Part shown: positions 34,626 through 43,136 of the stretch, piece after piece
How the letters are laid out: every line of letters starts with the position of its first letter
How positions within the stretch are numbered: the first letter of the stretch is position 1
Source of the DNA: Chryseobacterium sp. G0186
Lineage (GTDB): Bacteria; Bacteroidota; Bacteroidia; Flavobacteriales; Weeksellaceae
Direction of reading: 5' to 3'
Assembly (NCBI RefSeq): GCF_003815675.1
Contig: NZ_CP033918.1
Location: 2,232,001 to 2,296,000, forward strand
DNA: 64,000 nucleotides
Made by a program: the position numbers and the translations under genes
The notes under the pieces: model-generated
The model's database searches: none
The model's input: the letters and a program-made list of their open reading frames with translations, nothing else
What the model was told of the DNA's origin: nothing

Positions 34626-34660
34626 TTATCTTTGTTCACCAGATTATTAATCAGTGAAAT

Positions 34661-35131
34661 ATGAAAAAAAATTTAGTTCTGGTTAACACCCTATTTTTTA
34701 TATTTTCATTCAGTCAGAAAACAATGAACCCTATAGAGTATAAAAGTTCACCAAAAGTTTTCAACATTCCGGGATTATCACAATCAGTAAGCATTGATTG
34801 CGGAAGTTCCAAAATGATTTTATTATCTGGGCAGGTCCCCCTGAATTCAGACGGAAGTCTGGTGGGAAATAATGTGGAAGAACAGACTCAACAGATTTTC
34901 AGAAACATTGAAAACATTCTGCAAGAATATGGAGGCACAGGAAAGGACATTGTCAAACTGGGAATCTTCATCACAGACATATCAAAAACACCGGATTTCA
35001 GAAAAGTCCGGGATTTGCATATTAATCTGCAGAACCCTCCTGTAAGCAGCCTTATAGAGGTAAGCAAGCTTTTCAGAAACGATGTATTGATAGAAGTAGA
35101 AGCCACAGCAGTGATTAAAAACAAAAGATAA
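34661..35131 (+). CDS. Exported RidA/YjgF-family protein
   Basis: The 156-residue protein has a RidA domain (~30-153): ILLSGQVPLNSDGSLVG, QTQQIFRNIENILQEYGG, VKLGIFITDIS, VSSLIEVSKLFRNDVLIEVE. RidA removes reactive enamine/imine intermediates in the cytoplasm, but this protein begins with an N-terminal hydrophobic segment (LVLVNTLFFIFSFSQ), so it is probably exported. The Arg105-type catalytic residue of RidA is not at its usual place: SSLIEVS lacks the Arg of the canonical motif, suggesting it is not a standard imine deaminase. A -7-like TATCTTTG at 34627-34634 suggests its own promoter. ftsY follows 15 bases later. Confidence 0.82.
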   Translation: MKKNLVLVNTLFFIFSFSQKTMNPIEYKSSPKVFNIPGLSQSVSIDCGSSKMILLSGQVPLNSDGSLVGNNVEEQTQQIFRNIENILQEYGGTGKDIVKLGIFITDISKTPDFRKVRDLHINLQNPPVSSLIEVSKLFRNDVLIEVEATAVIKNKR

Positions 35132-35146
35132 GAATAAACTAAAACT

Positions 35147-36100
35147 ATGAGTTGGTTTAAAAATATTTTCAAAAAAGAAGAAAAGGAAACCCTAGATAAA
35201 GGATTGGAAAAATCCAGCCAGGGATTCTTTGAAAAAATGACTAAGGCCGTAGTCGGCAAAAGTAAAGTAGATGATGAAGTACTGGACAATCTGGAAGAAA
35301 TACTGATTGCTTCCGATGTAGGAGCCTCTACCACAATCAAGATCATAGAAAGAATTGAAGAACGCGTAGCTCGTGATAAATATGTTGGAGTAAGTGAACT
35401 GGATACTATTCTTCGTGAGGAAATTTCAGGTCTTTTACTGGAGAACCCTCATGCAGGAACAGGGAATATTGATGCTTCTAAAAAGCCTTACGTAATTATG
35501 GTTGTGGGAGTAAATGGAGTTGGAAAAACAACCACGATTGGAAAACTGGCTCACCAGTTCAAATCTGAAGGTAAAAAGGTAGTTTTAGGAGCTGCTGATA
35601 CGTTTAGAGCTGCAGCTGTGGATCAACTTACCATCTGGAGTGAAAGAGTGGGTGTTCCCATTGTAAAGCAGGAAATGGGTTCTGATCCTGCCTCTGTAGC
35701 TTTTGACACTGTACAAAGTGCTGCGGCCCAAAATGCAGATGTTGTGATCATTGATACTGCAGGAAGACTTCATAACAAGATCAACCTGATGAACGAGCTT
35801 TCCAAGATCAAGAGAGTAATGCAGAAAGTAATTCCTGATGCACCTCATGAGATCTTATTGGTTCTTGACGGTTCTACAGGACAGAATGCATTTGAGCAGG
35901 CTAAACAATTTACGGCTGCGACTGAAGTCAATGCTCTGGCAGTAACAAAACTGGATGGAACTGCAAAAGGAGGAGTTGTAATTGGAATCTCAGATCAATT
36001 TCAAATTCCGGTAAAATATATAGGTGTAGGCGAAAAAATGCAGGATCTGCAGCTTTTTAATGGTACGGAATTTGTAGATTCATTCTTCAAGAAAAGATGA
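35147..36100 (+). CDS. ftsY: Signal recognition particle receptor FtsY
   Basis: FtsY is the membrane-associated GTPase that docks the SRP-ribosome complex. At 317 residues it lacks the long acidic A domain of E. coli FtsY. It has an N domain (~1-95; DDEVLDNLEEILIASDVG) and a G domain with the P-loop GVNGVGKTTTIGKLA, ADTFRAAAVDQL, DTAGR, the specificity motif TKLDGTAKGG and C-terminal GEKMQDLQLF. Together with the upstream ribosomal genes this is a translation/targeting neighbourhood. Confidence 0.97.
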   Translation: MSWFKNIFKKEEKETLDKGLEKSSQGFFEKMTKAVVGKSKVDDEVLDNLEEILIASDVGASTTIKIIERIEERVARDKYVGVSELDTILREEISGLLLENPHAGTGNIDASKKPYVIMVVGVNGVGKTTTIGKLAHQFKSEGKKVVLGAADTFRAAAVDQLTIWSERVGVPIVKQEMGSDPASVAFDTVQSAAAQNADVVIIDTAGRLHNKINLMNELSKIKRVMQKVIPDAPHEILLVLDGSTGQNAFEQAKQFTAATEVNALAVTKLDGTAKGGVVIGISDQFQIPVKYIGVGEKMQDLQLFNGTEFVDSFFKKR

Positions 36101-36172
36101 TTTATATCATGTTTTCCCTTATATTAGTCAACAAATCAATTTTAAATATTAACAATTAAAAAATTTGCAACT

Positions 36173-36433
36173 ATGGGAATTATAACATGGATCTTATTCG
36201 GTCTTATTGCAGGTGCTATTGCTAAAATGATCATGCCTGGAACTCAGGGAGGAGGTTGGTTGATCACCATCATCCTTGGAATTATAGGAGCATTTGTAGG
36301 AGGAGCTATAGGAGTCTACATTCTACATTGGGGAGACGTAACCTCATTCTGGAATCCAAGAAGCTGGATTCTTGCCATCGGAGGAGCTTTAATAGTCCTC
36401 TGGGTCTACGGAATGGCCACGAAGAAAAGCTGA
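36173..36433 (+). CDS. GlsB/YeaQ/YmgE-family stress-response membrane protein
   Basis: The 86-residue protein has three hydrophobic segments and the family pattern LFGLIAGAIAKMIMPG, GGWLITIILGIIGAFVGGAIG. Family members are small inner-membrane proteins induced by stress; the mechanism is unknown. It is a single gene closed by a strong terminator. Confidence 0.92.
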   Translation: MGIITWILFGLIAGAIAKMIMPGTQGGGWLITIILGIIGAFVGGAIGVYILHWGDVTSFWNPRSWILAIGGALIVLWVYGMATKKS

Positions 36434-36452
36434 TGTAACGCTCATAAAAAAT

Positions 36453-36487
36453 AAAATCCCGGATCTGAAATTCAGATCCGGGATTTT
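36453..36487. terminator. Bidirectional terminator between ymgE-like gene and sppA
   Basis: Arms AAAATCCCGGATCTGAA and TTCAGATCCGGGATTTT are perfectly complementary over 17 bases around one base. It serves both converging genes. Confidence 0.9.
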
Positions 36488-36505
36488 CTGTAAAATATAA
36501 TTTAG

Positions 36506-38266
36506 TTAGTTGTTGATTCTAATCTGATAAGGCATTTCCATTTTCACTTCAGACTGTAATTTTTTATCTGTAATCTGTTGTAAAATTTCATAGTTGGATT
36601 TCCCTATTTTATTCTTAATGATTCTCGCTGAAACATCTTCTTCATTCAAGTCTTTAAAGATCTGCTCGAAAGGTGACATTTTCCTAGGGAAAGACTCTAC
36701 ATGGTAATCTGACTTCAATCCTGCTTTTTCAGCAGCAAATTTTACAGCATCATTCAGTGTCCCCAATTCATCCACCAATCCTATTTGCTTGGCACGAACA
36801 CCACTCCATACTCTACCGCCACCTACATTGTCGATCTGCTCAAAAGTCTTCTTTCTGTTTTGGGTCACGAAGTGTACAAATCTTTTATAGGTCCCCTCTA
36901 CACTTTTCGTCATCATATTCACTCCATATGGTGTCACCCCATTTAACCCTGAATAATACATAGAGTTTGCATTGGTAGCCACAACATCTGCACGGATTCC
37001 ATTTTTGCTGGCAATATCCTTATAATAAGGTAGCACTCCAAAAACCCCGATAGAACCTGTAAGCGTATTAGGCTCAGAATAAATTTTATCTGCAGCCATT
37101 GCCACATAATATCCTCCTGAAGCAGCATAATCACCAAATGAAACCACCAATGGTTTTTTCTTTTTCAATTGCTGCAATTCAAATAAAATCTCATCTGAAG
37201 CATTTGCACTCCCCCCCGGAGAATTGATTCTTAAAACTACCGCTTTCACTTTATCATCATCCTGAAGTTTTTTAATATACTTCACATATTTTTCAGAATG
37301 AATATCGTTATACTGGTCTCCATTATTGATGGATCCCGAAGCATATAGTACAGCTACTTTTTCTCCGGATTTATCTTCATCAGCATAAGAACTGATATAG
37401 CTTCCCAAAGAGATCTTATTTAATTTTTCCTTATCCTTTAAGCTTAATTTTGATTTCAGTAAATCATCATATTCTGTCTTTTGAATAAGTTTATCTGCAA
37501 GCTTATATTTCAGACTCTGTTCGGGGATCATACCATATAAACTATCCACAACTGTTCTGAACTGAAGGGTATCAATCTTTCTGGACGCTGCCATTTTATA
37601 GGATGTATTTTTCCAAAGGTCATTTAAAAGAGTGCTTAGCTGCTCCTTATTTTCAGGGGAAATATCATTTCTTAAAAATGGTTCTACTGCCGATTTAAAT
37701 TTACCGTGACGAATTACTTCAATCCCGATTCCGTATTTATCAGCAAAATCTTTAAAGAATGTAACTTCTGTAGAAAGTCCCTTTAATTCAATACCTCCTG
37801 CCGGATGAAGATAATATTTCTCAGCTACCGATCCTAAATAATACGCAGACTGAGAAACCCCGTTTCCATAAGCATATACAAATTTTCCACTCTTCTTGAA
37901 ATCCTCAATTGCATTTCGAAGATCATCAATTTGAGTCAAGCCTGCGTTAAGATCATCCGCTTCAATACTAATCCCTTTAATATTATCATCGGTTTTAGCT
38001 TTATTAATTGCTTCCAATGCATCATAAAGAAGAACATTTTTATTCTGACTGCTGATTCCGAATAATCCCATTTCCTCTTCTGTAGGGCTATCTATTATAT
38101 TTGTCTTTAAATTAATCGTAAGAACCGAGTTCTTTTTCACGGCCACCGACTTATCACTTCCCATGGAACTGAACACAAGCATCATAATGAAAAAGATTAG
38201 AAATACAGCACAAAGTATGACTATTGCTACTATATTTGCCAAAACGTTTTTAAAGAAACTTCTCAT
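36506..38266 (-). CDS. sppA: Signal peptide peptidase SppA, long form
   Basis: SppA degrades released signal peptides in the membrane. The 586-residue protein is the long 67K type with two S49 domains. It has a transmembrane anchor (~10-33), the general-base Lys191 in HGKFKSAVEPF in the first half, and the nucleophile Ser383 in YAASGGYYVAMAADKIY in the second half, matching the Lys/Ser dyad of E. coli SppA. RINSPGGSANASDEI precedes the nucleophile. It is divergent from folK, with starts only 20 bases apart. Confidence 0.95.
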   Translation of the reverse strand: MRSFFKNVLANIVAIVILCAVFLIFFIMMLVFSSMGSDKSVAVKKNSVLTINLKTNIIDSPTEEEMGLFGISSQNKNVLLYDALEAINKAKTDDNIKGISIEADDLNAGLTQIDDLRNAIEDFKKSGKFVYAYGNGVSQSAYYLGSVAEKYYLHPAGGIELKGLSTEVTFFKDFADKYGIGIEVIRHGKFKSAVEPFLRNDISPENKEQLSTLLNDLWKNTSYKMAASRKIDTLQFRTVVDSLYGMIPEQSLKYKLADKLIQKTEYDDLLKSKLSLKDKEKLNKISLGSYISSYADEDKSGEKVAVLYASGSINNGDQYNDIHSEKYVKYIKKLQDDDKVKAVVLRINSPGGSANASDEILFELQQLKKKKPLVVSFGDYAASGGYYVAMAADKIYSEPNTLTGSIGVFGVLPYYKDIASKNGIRADVVATNANSMYYSGLNGVTPYGVNMMTKSVEGTYKRFVHFVTQNRKKTFEQIDNVGGGRVWSGVRAKQIGLVDELGTLNDAVKFAAEKAGLKSDYHVESFPRKMSPFEQIFKDLNEEDVSARIIKNKIGKSNYEILQQITDKKLQSEVKMEMPYQIRINN

Positions 38267-38286
38267 AAATCAATCAATTTTCTAAT

Positions 38287-38703
38287 ATGTCGCAGCAAAA
38301 GGTAGTTTTGTTACTAGGAAGTAACCTTGGAGATCAAAAAAAAAATATAGAGCTTGCCTTACAAAAAATAAGTGATGCAGGAAATCACATTTCACAAATA
38401 AGCGAATTTCTTATGTCTGATCCCGTAGAATTTGTCAGTTCCAATATTTTTTGTAATATTGCAGCAATAATATTCACGCATCTTTCACCAATTCAGCTGC
38501 TTGATTCTATTAAAGATATTGAGATTGAAATGGGAAGAATTAATGATTCAAAAGTATCCGGAAGCTATACAGATAGAGTAATAGATATTGATATCATTAA
38601 GTACAATGAATTAAATTTTAAATCAGAAAGATTAGAAATCCCTCATAAAAAACATCTTTTTGAAAGGGATTTTTCCAGAATATTATTAAAGGATTTTATT
38701 TAA
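38287..38703 (+). CDS. folK: HPPK, folate biosynthesis (FolK)
   Basis: FolK transfers pyrophosphate from ATP to 6-hydroxymethyl-7,8-dihydropterin in folate synthesis. The 138-residue protein has the N-terminal LLLGSNLGDQKKNIELAL, the central IEIEMGRI and the signature RVIDIDIIKYN, with LEIPHKKHLFERDF near the end. It is slightly shorter than E. coli FolK (159). It lies 17 bases ahead of the first OmpA-type gene, although co-transcription is uncertain. Confidence 0.93.
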   Translation: MSQQKVVLLLGSNLGDQKKNIELALQKISDAGNHISQISEFLMSDPVEFVSSNIFCNIAAIIFTHLSPIQLLDSIKDIEIEMGRINDSKVSGSYTDRVIDIDIIKYNELNFKSERLEIPHKKHLFERDFSRILLKDFI

Positions 38704-38720
38704 AACATAAAACATATTGT

Positions 38721-39836
38721 ATGAAATTAGGTTTATTATTATTGGCTACAACATTGCCAATTGCAGCGTTCGCACAGAACAGCAGTACTACAGTAAACTC
38801 TTCTACTGAGTATCCTAATACATTCTCCTCAGGTTCCGCCAATGTACAAACTTTCGACAATAAAGCCAGACGTTTCAGAGACTGGTCTATTTCTGTTGGA
38901 GGGGGTCCTGCATTTATGGTTCACTCGGATCTTAAATCTCTTCGCAAGGATAAGACCAACTGGGGATATAATGCGTACGTAAGTATAGACAAACAGATCT
39001 CCCATACATTTGCTTTAAGCTTAATGTATACAAGAGGAGAAACAAAGCAAACTGGCCAGCTTCCTGGTAATGCGGGTCTAGTAGCTGGAGTAGGTACTGC
39101 AACCACTCAATTTGACCAAATTGCTTTATTGGGAGATATCAATTTCTCAAATCTGTTAAGAAGAGTAGATAATCATTCTCCTTACAGATGGGCTTTCCAT
39201 GGATATATGGGACTTGGGTTTCAAGGGTTCAGAACGTCATTACATGACAATGATGAGTTCAGATGGAGTACTAATCCAAAAAGAGTTCCTCTATTCATCA
39301 AACAAGATTTAAATATTAATTCCTTATTTTATCAGGGAGGATTAGGTGTAAAGTATAATGTTTCAAAACTTATTGATGTTGAAGCTAGAACCATGTACAT
39401 TATCAGTGGTGATGATGAATTTGATGGTGGCGGATGGGCTGGTCCTGGTGACTATGACCCAGCTTCAACAAGTTCAAAATATAATATGCTTAATGCCAGA
39501 AGATCTGACAATGCCTGGACAGTAAGTTTAGGAGTATCCTTTAAACTAGGAAAACATCTATCTCACTTAGCCTGGCATGATCCGCTTCAAGAAGCATACT
39601 ACAGAACCAATGTCTTAGAAAATGCAACGACTGATCTTGTAGTTTGTGAAAAAGGCGATGCTGATAATGATGGAGTATGTGATGACTGGGACAGACAACT
39701 TGACACTCCTGCCGGAGCAAGAGTGGATGGTGCAGGTGTTGCTTTAGATATGGACCTTGATGGAGTTATCGACCTTTATGACAAATGTGTAACGGTTCCT
39801 GGACCTGTTGAGAACAACGGATGCCCAGTTAAATAA
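38721..39836 (+). CDS. OmpA-type outer-membrane protein lacking the OmpA domain
   Basis: The 371-residue protein has a signal peptide (ending AFAQ), an N-terminal eight-strand-like barrel (~40-280, RRFRDWSISVGGGPAFMV) and thrombospondin type 3-like calcium-binding repeats (GDADNDGVCDDWDRQLDTP, DMDLDGVIDLYDKC). It then stops at NNGCPVK. The two downstream paralogs continue at exactly this point into an OmpA peptidoglycan-binding domain. The stop is followed by A-rich sequence and no remnant of the missing domain. It is either a genuine short form or an old truncation. Confidence 0.9.
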   Translation: MKLGLLLLATTLPIAAFAQNSSTTVNSSTEYPNTFSSGSANVQTFDNKARRFRDWSISVGGGPAFMVHSDLKSLRKDKTNWGYNAYVSIDKQISHTFALSLMYTRGETKQTGQLPGNAGLVAGVGTATTQFDQIALLGDINFSNLLRRVDNHSPYRWAFHGYMGLGFQGFRTSLHDNDEFRWSTNPKRVPLFIKQDLNINSLFYQGGLGVKYNVSKLIDVEARTMYIISGDDEFDGGGWAGPGDYDPASTSSKYNMLNARRSDNAWTVSLGVSFKLGKHLSHLAWHDPLQEAYYRTNVLENATTDLVVCEKGDADNDGVCDDWDRQLDTPAGARVDGAGVALDMDLDGVIDLYDKCVTVPGPVENNGCPVK

Positions 39837-39885
39837 TAAAAAATTTGAAAATTACTTTTCAAAAAAAACAAAATAAATATACACG

Positions 39886-41409
39886 ATGAAATTAAGTTTA
39901 GCAATTGTTGCTTTAGCTTTGGTAATCCCTACTGTCAGCTATGCACAAGACTCAACGGTAGCTACAGACGGGAAGTATCCTAATACTTTTACTTCTGGTT
40001 CTGCCAATGTTTCCCCATTTACCAATCAATCGAAAAGATTTAATGACTGGTCTATTTCAGTAGGAGCAGGAGTTCCATTAATGCAATCAGCAGATTTAAC
40101 CTCCATTAAGAATGGTAATGGTAAAAATCTTTTTGGATATTCTGCCTATGTGAGTATTGATAAAGCCATCACTCATGCTTTTGGAATCAACTTACAATAT
40201 GACAGAGGTGAAACCAGACAAGGATGGTTCAATACTAAAGATGCTGCCCCTGATGCTACAGCAGTAGGAGCAAGAACTCAGTATGATGCAATCTCTATCT
40301 TAGGAGATGTTAACTTCTCTAACCTTTTGAGAAGAGTTGACAACCACTCTCCTTACAGATGGGCTCTTCACGGATATGCCGGTATCGGTACAATCGCTTA
40401 CAGAGCTTATCAAAAAGACAGTAAGGGACAAAGTTTGATGACCGAAATCAAGCCTTTCCAGTTAGGATCTATGTTCATGCAGGCTGGTGCCGGTTTGAAA
40501 TTTAAAATTAACAGAAGAATCGACCTGGAAGGTAGATTAATGTATGTTATAACCGGTGATGATGAATTTGATGGTGGTGGAGACAAATACAGTGCTGTCA
40601 ACAGACGTGAAGAGCAAGTTTCTGATAACTTCTTCAACGCAACGTTAGGTCTTTCTTTCAAATTAGGAAAACATGAGTCTCACCTAATGTGGCATGACCC
40701 ACTTCAGGAAATCTATTACAAACTTGATGTTTTAGCTAACAAAAACCAGGATATTGAAGTATGTAAAAAAGGTGACGCTGATAATGACGGGGTATGTGAT
40801 GACTGGGACAGACAGCTTGACACTCCTGCAGGAGCAAGAGTAGATGGCGCCGGTGTTGCCCTTGATACAGACCTTGATGGTGTCATTGACCTTTACGACA
40901 AGTGTGTAACGGTTCCAGGACCTGTTGAAAACAATGGATGTCCGGTGAAAAAAGACAACAATGAGACTGCAGTTGAAGTAGAAAAAACTCTTAAGGATAT
41001 CTATTTTAACTTTAATAAAGCAACGATAAGACCTGAATCTAACAGTAAATTAGACTTGGCGGCTTCAATTATCAAGGAAAATGGAGGTAATTACTTATTG
41101 ACAGGACATACCGACATTAAAGGGAATGCAGCTTACAACCTAAGATTATCTAAAGAAAGAGCTGCTGCAGTAGTAGGAGCATTAGAAACCAGAGGAGTAA
41201 ATGACAATGTTCTGAAGTCTAAAGGAGTAGGTTCTGCAGAAGCAAAAATACCGGCATCAGCTTCAGATGCTGAAAGATTAGCTGACAGAAAAGTTACAGT
41301 GAAATATATAGAAACTTCAGAATGGAATTCTATTCAAAAGAAAGACTATGAAGATGCTCCTGTAAAAAAAGCGACTAAAAAAGCAGCAGCTAAAAAAAAG
41401 AGAAAGTAA
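39886..41409 (+). CDS. OmpA-family outer-membrane protein, paralog 2
   Basis: The 507-residue protein has a signal peptide (SYAQ), barrel (~45-285), thrombospondin type 3-like repeats (~300-350), and a C-terminal OmpA domain (~365-480; TLKDIYFNFNKATIRPES, LTGHTDIKGNAAYNLRLS, DRKVTVKY) that binds peptidoglycan. It ends in a Lys/Ala-rich tail (KKATKKAAAKKKRK). The barrel region is nearly identical to the third paralog at DNA level. The OmpA domain has HTD and Arg-containing motifs as expected for diaminopimelate binding. Confidence 0.95.
   Translation: MKLSLAIVALALVIPTVSYAQDSTVATDGKYPNTFTSGSANVSPFTNQSKRFNDWSISVGAGVPLMQSADLTSIKNGNGKNLFGYSAYVSIDKAITHAFGINLQYDRGETRQGWFNTKDAAPDATAVGARTQYDAISILGDVNFSNLLRRVDNHSPYRWALHGYAGIGTIAYRAYQKDSKGQSLMTEIKPFQLGSMFMQAGAGLKFKINRRIDLEGRLMYVITGDDEFDGGGDKYSAVNRREEQVSDNFFNATLGLSFKLGKHESHLMWHDPLQEIYYKLDVLANKNQDIEVCKKGDADNDGVCDDWDRQLDTPAGARVDGAGVALDTDLDGVIDLYDKCVTVPGPVENNGCPVKKDNNETAVEVEKTLKDIYFNFNKATIRPESNSKLDLAASIIKENGGNYLLTGHTDIKGNAAYNLRLSKERAAAVVGALETRGVNDNVLKSKGVGSAEAKIPASASDAERLADRKVTVKYIETSEWNSIQKKDYEDAPVKKATKKAAAKKKRK
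40001..40943 (+). repeat. Near-identical block shared with the next OmpA gene (copy 1)
   Basis: Bases 40001-40943 align without gaps to 41739-42681 (offset 1738). The first 547 bases (40001-40547) are identical by eye; the rest differ at scattered, mostly third-codon positions. Flanking signal-peptide and OmpA-domain sequences are much more diverged, which points to gene conversion or a recent partial duplication. Confidence 0.9.
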
Positions 41410-41426
41410 TTTCTAATTAAATACAT

Positions 41427-41460
41427 AAACCGAAAAGAATTGTCTTTTCGGTTTATTTTT
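41427..41460 (+). terminator. Terminator after OmpA paralog 2
   Basis: Stem AAACCGAAAAG/CTTTTCGGTTT with a 6-base loop and a T-rich tail. Confidence 0.85.
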
Positions 41461-41620
41461 TTCATACTACCAAATATTTTACATACCTTTATATCATTTT
41501 CGGGGCAATAGGTACCAAATAAGCAGATTATCAGCACTATTGTTTTGAAAAAAAATAACGTAAAATCACTTTTCAACGTAAAAAATCATTTAAAATAACT
41601 TAACTTAAAAAAATAACACT

Positions 41621-43060
41621 ATGAAATTAAGTTTAGCAATTGTTGCCCTAGCATTGGCTATTCCTACCGCCAGCTATGCTCAACAAGACTCAACGGCAGT
41701 TTCAAATGGAGAGTACCCCAATACATTTTCTTCAGGGTCTGCCAATGTTTCCCCATTTACCAATCAATCGAAAAGATTTAATGACTGGTCTATTTCAGTA
41801 GGAGCAGGAGTTCCATTAATGCAATCAGCAGATTTAACCTCCATTAAGAATGGTAATGGTAAAAATCTTTTTGGATATTCTGCCTATGTGAGTATTGATA
41901 AAGCCATCACTCATGCTTTTGGAATCAACTTACAATATGACAGAGGTGAAACCAGACAAGGATGGTTCAATACTAAAGATGCTGCCCCTGATGCTACAGC
42001 AGTAGGAGCAAGAACTCAGTATGATGCAATCTCTATCTTAGGAGATGTTAACTTCTCTAACCTTTTGAGAAGAGTTGACAACCACTCTCCTTACAGATGG
42101 GCTCTTCACGGATATGCCGGTATCGGTACAATCGCTTACAGAGCTTATCAAAAAGACAGTAAGGGACAAAGTTTGATGACCGAAATCAAGCCTTTCCAGT
42201 TAGGATCTATGTTCATGCAGGCTGGTGCCGGTTTGAAATTTAAAATTAACAGAAGAATCGACCTGGAAGGTAGATTAATGTATGTGGTAACTGGTGATGA
42301 TGAATTTGATGGTGGTGGAGACAAATACAGTGCTATCAACAGACGTGAAGAGCAAGTTTCTGATAACTTCTTTAACGCAACGTTAGGTCTTTCCTTAAAA
42401 TTAGGAAAACATGAATCTCACCTAATGTGGCATGACCCACTTCAGGAAATCTATTACAAACTTGATGTTTTGGCTAACAAAAACCAGGATATTGAAGTAT
42501 GTAAAAAAGGTGATGCTGATAATGACGGGGTATGTGATGACTGGGACAGACAGCTTGACACTCCTGCAGGAGCAAGAGTAGATGGTGCCGGTGTTGCTCT
42601 TGATACAGACCTTGATGGTGTAATTGACCTTTACGACAAGTGTGTAACGGTTCCGGGACCTGTTGAAAACAACGGATGTCCTACAACCACTACAGGACCT
42701 GTAGTAGAAACAGAAACTAAATTGGATGGAATTGAGTTTGACTTAAATTCTGACAGAATTTTACCTTCAAATACACCAATTCTAAACAACGCTGTAAACT
42801 ATATCAATTCTTCAAATGGTTCTTATAACGTAATTGGAGCTACCGATACAAGAGGAACTGATGCCTACAACCAAAAATTATCTCAAAGAAGAGCAAACAA
42901 CGTTAAGAACTATCTGATCAAAAACGGTGTTCAGACTGGTAAACTAAACGCGATAGGTAAAGGTGAAAAAGACCTTAAATACCCTGAATGTGAGCCGGCA
43001 ACTAAGTGCCCTGAATGGAAAAACAGAGCCAACAGAAGAGTATACTTTGAAGCTAAATAA
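41621..43060 (+). CDS. OmpA-family outer-membrane protein, paralog 3
   Basis: The 479-residue protein has a signal peptide (SYAQ), a barrel nearly identical to paralog 2, thrombospondin type 3-like repeats, and a different C-terminal OmpA domain (~355-479; LDGIEFDLNSDRILPSN, IGATDTRGTDAYNQKLS, WKNRANRRVYFEAK). An extra Cys pair (ECEPATKC) is present near the end. The separate terminators show that paralogs 2 and 3 are independently transcribed. Such proteins tether the outer membrane to the cell wall. Confidence 0.95.
   Translation: MKLSLAIVALALAIPTASYAQQDSTAVSNGEYPNTFSSGSANVSPFTNQSKRFNDWSISVGAGVPLMQSADLTSIKNGNGKNLFGYSAYVSIDKAITHAFGINLQYDRGETRQGWFNTKDAAPDATAVGARTQYDAISILGDVNFSNLLRRVDNHSPYRWALHGYAGIGTIAYRAYQKDSKGQSLMTEIKPFQLGSMFMQAGAGLKFKINRRIDLEGRLMYVVTGDDEFDGGGDKYSAINRREEQVSDNFFNATLGLSLKLGKHESHLMWHDPLQEIYYKLDVLANKNQDIEVCKKGDADNDGVCDDWDRQLDTPAGARVDGAGVALDTDLDGVIDLYDKCVTVPGPVENNGCPTTTTGPVVETETKLDGIEFDLNSDRILPSNTPILNNAVNYINSSNGSYNVIGATDTRGTDAYNQKLSQRRANNVKNYLIKNGVQTGKLNAIGKGEKDLKYPECEPATKCPEWKNRANRRVYFEAK
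41739..42681 (+). repeat. Near-identical block shared with the previous OmpA gene (copy 2)
   Basis: Partner of the block at 40001-40943; identical over 41739-42285, diverging afterwards. Confidence 0.9.
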
Positions 43061-43082
43061 TAAACTTATTAGTTATTATATA

Positions 43083-43112
43083 AAAGTCACGCCTTGCGTG
43101 GCTTTTTTGTTA
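43083..43112 (+). terminator. Terminator after OmpA paralog 3
   Basis: Stem AAAGTCACGC/GCGTGGCTTT (one G-T pair) with a CTT loop and T run. Confidence 0.85.
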
Positions 43113-43136
43113 TAATACTTTCCTTATTTTTACATC

